A stretch of DNA of 5,891 bases from JACRBK01 sp964427955 (lineage in GTDB: Bacteria > Chloroflexota > Anaerolineae > Aggregatilineales > Aggregatilineaceae), in contig CAYRWY010000377.1 in assembly GCA_964427955.1 (NCBI GenBank), positions 1 to 5,891 of the forward strand, in the 5' to 3' direction. The notes beneath the pieces are model-generated. The model saw nothing but the letters and a program-made list of their open reading frames with translations. It was not told the DNA's origin and ran no database searches. The position numbers and the translations under genes are program-made. This document shows, piece after piece, positions 1 through 5,801 of this stretch. Each line of letters starts with the position of its first letter. Position 1 is the stretch's first letter.

Positions 1-377
1 CGGTGAATCAACTGCTGGCGGTGGGCATAATCCAGCGCCACACAGATCTGGCGTCCAAAGTCGGCGGCGACCTCCGGAGAACAAGGGATGAAGGTAAACA
101 GCGGACGGCCCTCGATATGCTCGATCACCAGGAACGGGCGGCCATCCTCTTCGCCGACATCGTAGATCGCCATGATGTTGGGATGGTTGAGTTTGGCGGC
201 AGCGAGTGCCTCTCGTTGGAAACGTCTGCGCGTAGTATCATCTACATACGGCAGCAGCACCTTGATGGCGACGGTCCGCTGCAACCGGGTGTCGAAACCC
301 CGGTAGACTGCCGCAGTGGAACCCTCGCCGATCAATTCGATGATTTCGTACCGGTTGCCGAGTCTCTGACCTATCAT
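1..377 (-). CDS. Serine/threonine protein kinase, N-terminal part (cut by window edge)
   Basis: This is the N-terminal lobe of a eukaryotic-like (Hanks-type) Ser/Thr kinase, which would phosphorylate proteins on Ser or Thr using ATP in the cytoplasm. The visible 125 residues open with MIGQRLGNRYEII, a very common start for bacterial kinases of this family. A glycine-rich loop follows (G17-E-G19-S-T-A-A-V24), then the ATP-binding VAIK with Lys39, the alpha-C Glu56 in FQREA, NHPNI at 64-68, and the hinge strand FLVIEHIEG. The reading frame leaves the window at LIH-R, the first residues of the HRD catalytic loop, so the catalytic Asp, DFG and any C-terminal sensor domain are not visible. The third position of the usual GxGxxG is Ala (A22), which is tolerated in the family. 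The ATG at 377 lacks a strong Shine-Dalgarno but fits the family start exactly. It is divergent from the lipoprotein gene at 430. Family assignment is firm; the target is unknown. Confidence 0.93.
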   Translation of the reverse strand, partial: MIGQRLGNRYEIIELIGEGSTAAVYRGFDTRLQRTVAIKVLLPYVDDTTRRRFQREALAAAKLNHPNIMAIYDVGEEDGRPFLVIEHIEGRPLFTFIPCSPEVAADFGRQICVALDYAHRQQLIH

Positions 378-414
378 GGTTATTCGTCGCCGTTCGGAAG
401 TATCCGCCAAGACT

Positions 415-420
415 GGGGAG
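415..420 (+). promoter_or_regulatory. Ribosome binding site deciding the lipoprotein start
   Basis: GGGGAG lies nine bases before the ATG at 430. There is no comparable motif before the upstream in-frame ATG at 376, nor at suitable spacing before the ATG at 487. It therefore supports the start at 430. Confidence 0.65.
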
Positions 421-429
421 AGTGTACAA

Positions 430-1251
430 ATGTCTGACATGATATGCAACTATCTGGTCCACGAGAGAACCCGCCTGATCCGGGGGATGATCCTGAGCCT
501 GCTGGTGACCACACTGGTGGCGTGCGGGCCGCTCGACGAGGCCCAACACACGGTCAACACGGTGGATGATGCCGTCACACTGCTGCAAGATCTCGACCAG
601 TATGGTACCTGGAAAACGATCTCGGATGGACTGGACGCGCTGGCGGATCAGCGGCAGGGCTACGCGGCCCGGGTGCAGCTGCGCGAGGGGACGGTAGACA
701 TCACGCTGGACATCCAGAGTGATCCGGAGGGCAACGCCCTGGTCAAAGTGACGAAAGGGGATCAGATCACCACCTATTTGGTCGAAGGTTATCGCAGCCC
801 GTCTGATGACACCCGGATCTACCGGCTGGACAACGAGCAGTATGCCTGTGAGCAAGATGCCCTGCTGCGCGGCTTGGGCGGCTTGTTCGACCAGTATGCG
901 CTGCGGGCCGCGGGAGCACAACTTCTGTCGGTCGCCGATAAAAAAGACGAGGACGCACGCGTCGCCGACCGGGACGCCACCCATTACGAACTGGAATCGA
1001 AAGTCCCCGACGCCTTGAAGATTCTGAAGCAGATCGATAACGAGGAACTCCGCCAGAAAATCGAGCAGGCCGGTCAATTTACGCTTACCGGCAGCCTGGA
1101 CCTCGACCAATCGAGCGGGGCGCTGCTGCGCTTCGAGAGCACCTATGTGGACCAGAGTCGCACTGATTTTTCGTTCGAAGTCACGCAGTGGGGGAAGATC
1201 GCGACCCTCCCCACGCCCACTCCGGACCAGATCACGCTGGCCTGTCCCTGA
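430..1251 (+). CDS. Putative lipoprotein of unknown function
   Basis: A 273-residue predicted secreted lipoprotein. The N-terminus has basic residues (R13, R15, R18), a hydrophobic stretch (about 20-30) and a lipobox LVAC with Cys32 as the lipidation site, so the mature protein should be anchored outside the cytoplasmic membrane. The rest alternates polar helices (35-75, 195-215) with beta-like stretches (80-130, 215-256), including a TGSLDLD-type strand. That pattern loosely recalls LolA/LppX-like lipoproteins, but I cannot confirm the fold. Two more cysteines, C140 and C272, could form a disulfide. The end carries PTPTP, a low-complexity linker common in Chloroflexota exported proteins. The ATG at 430 is chosen because GGGGAG lies at 415-420, nine bases upstream. 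An in-frame ATG at 376 would add 18 Arg-rich residues and overlap the kinase start codon. A later ATG at 487 would leave no positive n-region. The gene diverges from the kinase and converges on the WD40 gene. Confidence 0.85.
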   Translation: MSDMICNYLVHERTRLIRGMILSLLVTTLVACGPLDEAQHTVNTVDDAVTLLQDLDQYGTWKTISDGLDALADQRQGYAARVQLREGTVDITLDIQSDPEGNALVKVTKGDQITTYLVEGYRSPSDDTRIYRLDNEQYACEQDALLRGLGGLFDQYALRAAGAQLLSVADKKDEDARVADRDATHYELESKVPDALKILKQIDNEELRQKIEQAGQFTLTGSLDLDQSSGALLRFESTYVDQSRTDFSFEVTQWGKIATLPTPTPDQITLACP

Positions 1252-1259
1252 TCGAAACG

Positions 1260-2516
1260 CTACTGGATCGCGCTGAGCACATAGATCGGGCCGAGTTCGT
1301 CCAGCACGATGATGAAGCGTCCATCCCCGGACCAGGCAATGTCGATGTAACGGGGGCCGGGGAAAAGTCCCATCGTCTGGCGGTCGGCCCGGTCGAGCAT
1401 TTTCTGTTCGACCGGCACATCGTCGGTGATGTGAACGATATTCCACAGGAAGAGATCGCGTCCCGGCGCGGGCAGAGTCAGCAGCAGCGTGCTGTCCGGC
1501 GAGAAGACGACGTTGGAACAGACCTGGCCAGGCAGGGGCAGCAGTCCCAAGGATTTGCCGGTCGCCGCCTCCCAAACGCCCACCAACGCCTGTTGGCCGC
1601 AGCCCACCAGCAGTTTGCCGTCCGGAGAAAAGAGCACTTTGCTGCCCGCCGCATTTTGAGCGGTCTCGACAAAATACACCAGCTCGCCCGTCTCCAGGCT
1701 CCATAACTGAATGCCCTGATCGTTGGCGACCGCCAGGGATTTGGAATCCGGCGCAAAATCGGCCCGCTGCGGAACGTAGTTATTATCGCCGATCTCCTCA
1801 CGGCCAATATCGTTGACCAGGGTGGCATCCGGCATCGACCAGACTCGCACACCGCGATTAGCACTCAGCGAGGCCAGCCGCTGGCTGTCGGGGGAAAAGG
1901 TCAGATACACGACCACCTGGCCATGCGCCTGAAAGTCGGCTACCGGAACGCCGTCGGGCACGCGCCAGATTTTGATCCTGCCGCTGGCCGATCCATACGC
2001 CAACAGCGAACGATCAGGCGACTGGGTCACCATCGTCATCTCTTCGTCCAGGCCCGCGAAACTGGTTTTCTCGACCAGTTCGCGCGGGACTCCCGTATTC
2101 AGCGACCAGATGCGCGTCATCCCAAAGGGGCTGACCGTGACCAGGGTTTCGTCTCCAGGGCCCCAATACACCCGCCGTCCGTCACTATCTCCCTGGACGT
2201 ACAGAGGTTCGCCGTTCGCCAGGTTCCACACGACGATCGTGTCGTCGGCCCCAACACTGGCCATCCGGATTCCGCTGGCCGAAAAGGCAACGCTGTTGAC
2301 CGTACTTTGATGAAGACGCATCAGGCCCGACAGGCGCACGATCGGGTTGTGCTGGCTGATGGCCGCCTGCGGGCGCAGCCACTCGACCGGGGGAAGCGTA
2401 GGCGTTCCCTGGGGCTTGCGCACCTTCGAATGATCGCCTGACGAGCATCCAACCAGCAGAAACGCCAGGATAATCCCCCCGACCAGCAGTCCTCGGCGTG
2501 CTTTTTCGATTGTCAT
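1260..2516 (-). CDS. WD40-repeat lipoprotein
   Basis: A 418-residue beta-propeller protein predicted to be lipid-anchored outside the cytoplasm. The signal peptide has a basic start (K5, R7, R8), a hydrophobic core at 9-22 and a lipobox LVGC with Cys24. A short Pro/Thr linker follows (about 34-50). About eight WD40-like repeats then run from residue 67 to the end. Each has an F/W-S-P-D/G turn and most end in a W motif: VVWNL near 95, RIWSL 135, KIWRV 182, RVWSM 224, QLWSL 270, GVWEA 313, LFLWNI 355, and a last degenerate one (IYVL) without Trp. WD40 propellers usually serve as protein-binding platforms; this one has no enzymatic or kinase domain attached. The start at 2516 is supported by CCGGAG (minus strand, 2532-2527) ten bases upstream and by the signal peptide. 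It diverges from the PadR gene and ends 8 bp from the opposing lipoprotein gene, with no hairpin between them. The ligand is unknown. Confidence 0.93.
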   Translation of the reverse strand: MTIEKARRGLLVGGIILAFLLVGCSSGDHSKVRKPQGTPTLPPVEWLRPQAAISQHNPIVRLSGLMRLHQSTVNSVAFSASGIRMASVGADDTIVVWNLANGEPLYVQGDSDGRRVYWGPGDETLVTVSPFGMTRIWSLNTGVPRELVEKTSFAGLDEEMTMVTQSPDRSLLAYGSASGRIKIWRVPDGVPVADFQAHGQVVVYLTFSPDSQRLASLSANRGVRVWSMPDATLVNDIGREEIGDNNYVPQRADFAPDSKSLAVANDQGIQLWSLETGELVYFVETAQNAAGSKVLFSPDGKLLVGCGQQALVGVWEAATGKSLGLLPLPGQVCSNVVFSPDSTLLLTLPAPGRDLFLWNIVHITDDVPVEQKMLDRADRQTMGLFPGPRYIDIAWSGDGRFIIVLDELGPIYVLSAIQ

Positions 2517-2517
2517 G

Positions 2518-2523
2518 TATAAT
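2518..2523 (+). promoter_or_regulatory. Candidate -10 box for the PadR gene
   Basis: A perfect TATAAT in the divergent spacer. No convincing -35 hexamer lies 16-18 bp upstream, where the sequence is the coding start of the WD40 gene. If used, transcription would begin near 2530 and give the padR-type mRNA a leader of about 80 bases containing both palindromes. It sits between the ribosome binding site and start codon of the opposing gene, so it could be chance. Confidence 0.35.
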
Positions 2524-2542
2524 AGACTCCGGCTGTGCCCTC

Positions 2543-2555
2543 GTGTACGCTACAC
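2543..2555. promoter_or_regulatory. Palindrome, candidate operator 1
   Basis: A perfect inverted repeat GTGTA-CGC-TACAC in the divergent spacer between the WD40 and PadR genes. PadR proteins bind palindromic sites with ATGT/ACAT-like half sites and commonly regulate their own promoter. The half site here, GTGTA/TACAC, is similar but not identical. Its position allows control of both genes. Assignment to this PadR protein is inference. Confidence 0.4.
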
Positions 2556-2562
2556 CTCGTAT

Positions 2563-2574
2563 TGTACATGTAAA
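2563..2574. promoter_or_regulatory. Palindrome, candidate operator 2
   Basis: The core TACATGTA (2565-2572) is a perfect palindrome and the flanking T2563/A2574 extends the symmetry with one mismatched pair. It lies eight bases after the first palindrome and shares the GTA/TAC half-site character. On the minus strand it overlaps TACAAT (2566-2561), a possible -10 for the WD40 gene, again without a good -35. A regulator bound here could block that promoter. Both points are inference from sequence. Confidence 0.4.
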
Positions 2575-2608
2575 TGGGGCCGCCAGGATACCAAACAGGA
2601 CAAAAGCT

Positions 2609-3400
2609 ATGACCGACGCAGAGCTGGCTATTTTGAGCATTGTGGCTGAAGGTCCGATCTATGGCTACGACATCCAAACCATCATCGCCCAGCGCGGATT
2701 GCGAGCCTGGACCAATATTGGGGTTTCCTCGATGTATTATGTCCTGGAGAAGTTGGAACGCCAGGGCTTGATCGAAAGCCAGGAAACCGCCGAGGGGCCG
2801 GCACGCCGCCAATACCGGATCAGCCCGGCGGGCTTTGGCGTGCTGCAAACCGCCGTCGCCGACTTGCTCAGCACGCCGCGCGAGTATGCGAACGGCTTCG
2901 AACTGGGACTGGCCAATCTCCACGTGATGCGCCCCTCCCAGGTTCGCACGGCGTTCATCGCCTACCGCCAGGAGTTGGTCACCCGACTGGCCCAGGCCCG
3001 CGAGCGATGGCACAAATTCAAGGACCAGAACGCGCCTTTCAACGTCGATGCCATGTTGGGACATCACATCGCCATGTTAGAGGCCGAGCTGGCCTGGATC
3101 AAGGATTTCATCGCCGAGTGGGAAGGACAGGCTCCTCCGGATGAACCTGCCGCTCCGCTGCCAGAGCCTGCCGATATCCCGCGCATGAAACAGGTGGTGC
3201 TCCCCCACGATCCCGACTCGCCGCACCGTGTTCCCACTCGCCCTCTCCAGCATTCGTCGGCAGCGCCCACCCAGGACAGCGAAGCGGATACCGATCTGTC
3301 GCTGCTCTCGTCCAAAAAAACCTCCCTGAACACCAAAACACCGCCGAAGCTGGTGCAACCGGAGGAAATCCCGCCCGACGAAGACGGCGACCAGGATTAA
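2609..3400 (+). CDS. PadR-family transcriptional regulator with a long C-terminal tail
   Basis: A 263-residue DNA-binding regulator. Residues 1-77 form the PadR winged helix: MTDAELAILSIVAEGPIYGYDI is the classic first helix and turn, with SSMYYVLEKLERQGLIES as recognition helix and wing entry, and RRQYRISPAG as the wing. Residues about 93-172 are helical (LANLHVMRPSQV, ELVTRLAQARERW, HIAMLEAELAWIKDFIAEWE) and match the PadR C-terminal dimerisation region. Residues about 173-263 are an extra tail rich in Pro, Asp, Glu, Ser and Thr with no visible fold. PadR proteins are usually about 100-190 residues, so the tail is unusual. The start at 2609 has AGGA at 2597-2600, eight bases upstream. The frame stays open back to an ATG at 2498, but those 37 residues lie over the promoter region and the WD40 start and resemble nothing in the family. 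PadR proteins typically repress and respond to a small ligand or stress; the ligand here is unknown. Self-control and control of the divergent WD40 gene are likely. Confidence 0.92.
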   Translation: MTDAELAILSIVAEGPIYGYDIQTIIAQRGLRAWTNIGVSSMYYVLEKLERQGLIESQETAEGPARRQYRISPAGFGVLQTAVADLLSTPREYANGFELGLANLHVMRPSQVRTAFIAYRQELVTRLAQARERWHKFKDQNAPFNVDAMLGHHIAMLEAELAWIKDFIAEWEGQAPPDEPAAPLPEPADIPRMKQVVLPHDPDSPHRVPTRPLQHSSAAPTQDSEADTDLSLLSSKKTSLNTKTPPKLVQPEEIPPDEDGDQD

Positions 3401-3412
3401 CGCATCATGAAG

Positions 3413-3439
3413 GTATTTCCGTGATACACTAGGAAATAC
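3413..3439. repeat. Perfect 8-bp inverted repeat after the PadR gene
   Basis: Arms GTATTTCC (3413-3420) and GGAAATAC (3432-3439) are separated by an 11-base loop, which itself holds GTG-ATA-CAC. It lies 12 bases after the PadR stop. No U-tract follows the second arm, so it is not a standard intrinsic terminator. It could be a weak or Rho-assisted terminator, an mRNA 3'-end stabiliser, or an operator for the response-regulator operon. A TACACT (3425-3430) in the loop is a poor -10 candidate. Confidence 0.45.
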
Positions 3440-3462
3440 GCACGTCATTAATGTTTGTCATA

Positions 3463-3480
3463 GGGGGGAGAGTTTTTTTA
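3463..3480 (+). promoter_or_regulatory. Ribosome binding site in a G6/T7 leader
   Basis: GGGGGGAG (3463-3470) lies ten bases before the ATG at 3481 and is followed by a run of seven T (3473-3479). It decides the start of the receiver gene at 3481 rather than the in-frame ATG at 3451, because the Shine-Dalgarno falls inside that longer reading. The two homopolymers next to each other are unusual. Confidence 0.65.
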
Positions 3481-3870
3481 ATGGCTCCGCGTGTGTTGTA
3501 TATCGAAGACAACCTCGACAACCTGATTCTGGTCCGGCGCATCCTCAAAGCCGAGGGATTCGAACTGCTGGAAGCGACCTCGGCGCAGCAAGGCATTGCC
3601 CTGGCCGAACAACACATCCCGGACCTGATCTTGATGGACGTCAACATGCCGGAGATGGACGGTCTGATGGCCACCCGGCATTTACGCCAGAACCCCGCTC
3701 TCCAACAGGTCCCCATTATCGCGCTCACGGCCAACATCATGCCGCAGGTGCTCGACGAAATGATCGCGGCGGGCTGCGAGGGCTACATCACCAAACCGGT
3801 CTCGGTAGATACGTTGTCCGAACAAATACTACGTTTTATGAAGAATGGACGAAAGAATAACCATCATTAA
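3481..3870 (+). CDS. Single-domain response regulator (CheY/DivK-like receiver)
   Basis: A 129-residue stand-alone receiver domain, which accepts a phosphoryl group from a histidine kinase and signals by protein contact. All key residues are present: acidic pair E9-D10 in YIEDN, phosphoacceptor D53 in LILMDVNMPEMDG, switch T83 in ALTAN, aromatic Y102 and Lys105 in ITKPV. The length is a full receiver, and nothing follows except a short basic tail ending NGRKNNHH, so there is no DNA-binding or enzymatic output domain. YIEDN-N and the MPEMDG motif resemble DivK-type and hybrid-kinase receivers. The start at 3481 follows the strong GGGGGGAG site; the 10 extra residues of the alternative ATG at 3451 precede the first beta strand without purpose. 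It is the first gene of an operon, 15 bp ahead of a GAF protein. The cognate kinase is not visible in the window. Confidence 0.96.
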   Translation: MAPRVLYIEDNLDNLILVRRILKAEGFELLEATSAQQGIALAEQHIPDLILMDVNMPEMDGLMATRHLRQNPALQQVPIIALTANIMPQVLDEMIAAGCEGYITKPVSVDTLSEQILRFMKNGRKNNHH

Positions 3871-3885
3871 GAGAGTTGTCACGCG

Positions 3886-4605
3886 ATGCTGGAACATCAG
3901 GCTTCATCACCCGAACAGGATGTATTGAACCATCTGATCACCAAGCTCGATCAGACGGGCCAGCCCGGCGCGCACGTCCACTCGGTGCTGGGCACCGTGC
4001 TTCAAGGGGTGCGGGAACGCTGGCCGGACCTCACGCGGGGAGAACTCTACCTTCGAGAGGAGCGCGGCCTGTACTACCGCCGGGCCGCCTTCGGACTGCT
4101 GCTCGATCTTTCCCCCCACCCGGAGGCCAACTCTCCCGCGGTGCGGGCCTTGATCGACAACAGGCCGGTTTTCGGCGAAATACACCCCGGCACTACCGGG
4201 TGGGCGTTTCCGCTGGCGCGCGGCGAACAGGTGATCGGCGTGTTTCAGTTCGAAGGTCCTGCCGGAAATCCGGCGCTGGATACCCTGGCCCCGGCGTTCA
4301 CGGCCCTGATGCCGATCCTGGCCCACGCGATCCCGGAAATCAGCGTCATCGCGCACCAGGAGGAAGCCCTCGTCGCCGAAATCACCCATACGCTCAAGGA
4401 AGTGCTGCAAACCGCCCAGCAGCGCGCCGTCTACCAGCAGGCGTTAGGCAAGATCACCGCGCACTTACAGCAGCAGACCGAGCTGTCGCTCATTCTCCAG
4501 CAAACGCTGCACGAACTGAGCCAGGTCCTCGGCGCGCGGCGCGCACGGGTGCGGCTGCAAGTCGTGCCCCCTGGAACCGGCAAACTCGGAATTCCCAGCA
4601 GGTAA
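3886..4605 (+). CDS. GAF-domain-like sensory protein without output domain
   Basis: A 239-residue soluble protein with no signal peptide. Residues about 13-155 look like a diverged GAF domain: a helical start (VLNHLITKLDQ), GELYLREERGLYYRRAAFG as central strands, and GWAFPLARGEQVIGVFQFEG followed by a long helix, the typical GAF ending. No chromophore-type Cys is present. Residues about 155-185 are a Glu/Gln-rich helix likely to form a coiled coil. Residues 183-228 resemble only the opening helix and first strand of another GAF domain and match the end of the next protein. GAF domains bind small molecules or mediate dimerisation; the ligand here is unknown. The start at 3886 is preceded by GAGAG (3871-3875) ten bases upstream. 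The gene lies 15 bp after the receiver gene and 5 bp before the next GAF gene, so co-transcription and functional linkage are likely. The GAF call rests mainly on the second half of the domain. Confidence 0.8.
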   Translation: MLEHQASSPEQDVLNHLITKLDQTGQPGAHVHSVLGTVLQGVRERWPDLTRGELYLREERGLYYRRAAFGLLLDLSPHPEANSPAVRALIDNRPVFGEIHPGTTGWAFPLARGEQVIGVFQFEGPAGNPALDTLAPAFTALMPILAHAIPEISVIAHQEEALVAEITHTLKEVLQTAQQRAVYQQALGKITAHLQQQTELSLILQQTLHELSQVLGARRARVRLQVVPPGTGKLGIPSR

Positions 4606-4610
4606 CTCCT

Positions 4611-5801
4611 ATGCAAAAACTGCGGCAATTCTTCTCTTCTTCACACGCCATCCCGGCGCAGCCTGACAGTCCGGCTCCCACCCCGGGACTGCAACACCTG
4701 ATCGAAATCGGGGAAGAAGTGGCGCGCGGCCTAAATGCCCGCCCGGAGCTGGACGCTTTTCTGAATTCCGTTGCCCAAAGCATCGCCCGCCGTTTCCCTG
4801 AGATCGACCACCTGCTGATCTTTGTGCTCACGCCCAACCAGCCCAAAGTAACGCTGCGCGCTGCCGTTGGCCCGGTCGGCCCACAGCTCCTGGCACAGGA
4901 GCACGAATTGGACGTCGGAGGATTAAGCCCGGTGGGGCGCGTCACCCTGTCCGGCCACTATCTCCTGATCCGGGATTACGGCCAGGAACCTAACTATCGA
5001 CCGCACGCGCTGCTGTCCCAGACGCGCTCCGAACTGGTCATCCCGCTGGGCGTGGACGAAACGATCATCGGCGCGCTGGACGTCCAAAGCAAGCGGATCG
5101 ACGGCTTCAGCGACGCGACGATCTCCACGCTGCGCGCACTCGCCCACCCGATCGCGCTGGCGGTGGACAGCCTGCAAGTGTACGCCACCAGCCAGCACAG
5201 CCTGCGCGAAAATCAGGCGCTCTATCAACAGACTCAGATCAACCTGCGCGAAATCGAGCGGCTGAACTACCAGCTCACCGGGCGGGCGTGGAGCGAATAC
5301 CTGCGCCTGCATCCCCAGGCGACGGCCATGACCCTTGAGATGGACACCGGGCAGGTCGTACACGAGACGGAATGGACGGCCACCCTGCACCAGGCGGCTA
5401 CCCAACGCCAGACGCTCGTCACTGCGAGGGACGAGGGCCAGATCGTGGCCCTGCCCATCATGGTGCGCAACGAGGTTATTGGAGCGATGGAGTTTGAATT
5501 GGAATCCGGCGCCGACATGTCGCCCGCCGCGCTCGACCTGCTGGCGGCGGTCGGGCAGCGGCTGGGCATGGCGCTGGACAACCGCCGACTGCTCGACGAG
5601 ACACAGCGCAGCGCCCAACGTGAAGCCATGATCAACGACATCGGGGCCGACCTGCAATCCGCCTCCGGCGTGGATGCTATTCTTCAACGCGCGGCGCGGC
5701 ACTTGCAGGAAGCCCTGAATGCCCAGGAAGTCGCGATCCGGCTGGGTACGGTCCCGACCGATCCGCAGCCGAAGCCGGTTGAAGGAGAGACGGTGTCATG
5801 A
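4611..5801 (+). CDS. Multi-GAF sensory protein without kinase domain
   Basis: A 396-residue predicted cytoplasmic protein. After a low-complexity start (6-26), residues about 31-190 form a well-preserved GAF domain: LIEIGEEVARGLN and ELDAFLNSVAQSIARRF as first helices, GRVTLSGHYLLIRDY in the middle, and SELVIPLGVDETIIGALDVQS with ISTLRALAHPIALAVDSLQVY as the diagnostic end. Residues 195-232 are a coiled-coil linker with LNYQLTGRAWSEYL, a motif style I associate with Chloroflexota and cyanobacterial GAF sensors. Residues about 235-330 look like a shortened second GAF (IVALPIMVRNEVIGAMEFEL plus end helix). Residues 337-382 are the GAF-opening segment also found at the end of the upstream protein. 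There is no histidine kinase, cyclase or phosphatase domain. The start at 4611 has GCAGG (4598-4602) eight bases upstream, overlapping the previous stop, which suggests translational coupling. The stop overlaps the next start (ATGA). The frame is open upstream to 3876, but that part overlies the previous gene and is Arg/Pro-rich noise. Confidence 0.9.
   Translation: MQKLRQFFSSSHAIPAQPDSPAPTPGLQHLIEIGEEVARGLNARPELDAFLNSVAQSIARRFPEIDHLLIFVLTPNQPKVTLRAAVGPVGPQLLAQEHELDVGGLSPVGRVTLSGHYLLIRDYGQEPNYRPHALLSQTRSELVIPLGVDETIIGALDVQSKRIDGFSDATISTLRALAHPIALAVDSLQVYATSQHSLRENQALYQQTQINLREIERLNYQLTGRAWSEYLRLHPQATAMTLEMDTGQVVHETEWTATLHQAATQRQTLVTARDEGQIVALPIMVRNEVIGAMEFELESGADMSPAALDLLAAVGQRLGMALDNRRLLDETQRSAQREAMINDIGADLQSASGVDAILQRAARHLQEALNAQEVAIRLGTVPTDPQPKPVEGETVS
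5782..5787 (+). promoter_or_regulatory. Ribosome binding site for the last gene
   Basis: AAGGAG, ten bases before the ATG at 5798, lies within the end of the GAF gene. It is the clearest Shine-Dalgarno in the operon besides the one at 3463 and supports the ATGA-overlap start. Confidence 0.6.

Noticed and set aside
378..429. Possible kinase promoter on the minus strand (TTGTAC and GATACT, spaced 19 bp)
   Set aside because: Both boxes deviate from consensus and the spacing is too long, so I do not annotate it.
238..1704. Long minus-strand open frame of 488 codons across the kinase start, the lipoprotein gene and the end of the WD40 gene
   Set aside because: It is antisense to the lipoprotein gene and out of frame with the kinase and WD40 genes. 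Its protein shows no domain and changes composition at each real gene boundary. Open shadow frames are common in GC-rich DNA.
1188..1706. Plus-strand open frame of 172 codons opposite the end of the WD40 gene
   Set aside because: It overlaps clear WD40 repeats on the other strand, shows no domain, and starts inside the lipoprotein gene.
2519..2524. TATTAT on the minus strand just before the WD40 start codon as its -10 box
   Set aside because: It would start transcription at or inside the coding region, while a Shine-Dalgarno (GGAG) at a normal distance shows a leader exists.
3413..3479. Intrinsic terminator made of the 3413-3439 hairpin plus the T7 run
   Set aside because: The T-run is 33 bases past the hairpin and belongs to the leader of the receiver gene, and the stem is AT-rich.
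3876..4610. Upstream in-frame extension of the 396-residue GAF protein, starting at a TTG
   Set aside because: The added 245 residues are rich in Arg, Pro and Ala, lack any domain, and overlap the 239-residue GAF gene in another frame. That gene has its own ribosome binding site and a recognisable domain. The ATG at 4611 also has a proper site.
4923..5702. Minus-strand open frame of 259 codons opposite the second GAF gene
   Set aside because: It mirrors a confident GAF coding region, has no recognisable motif and no gene-like start context.
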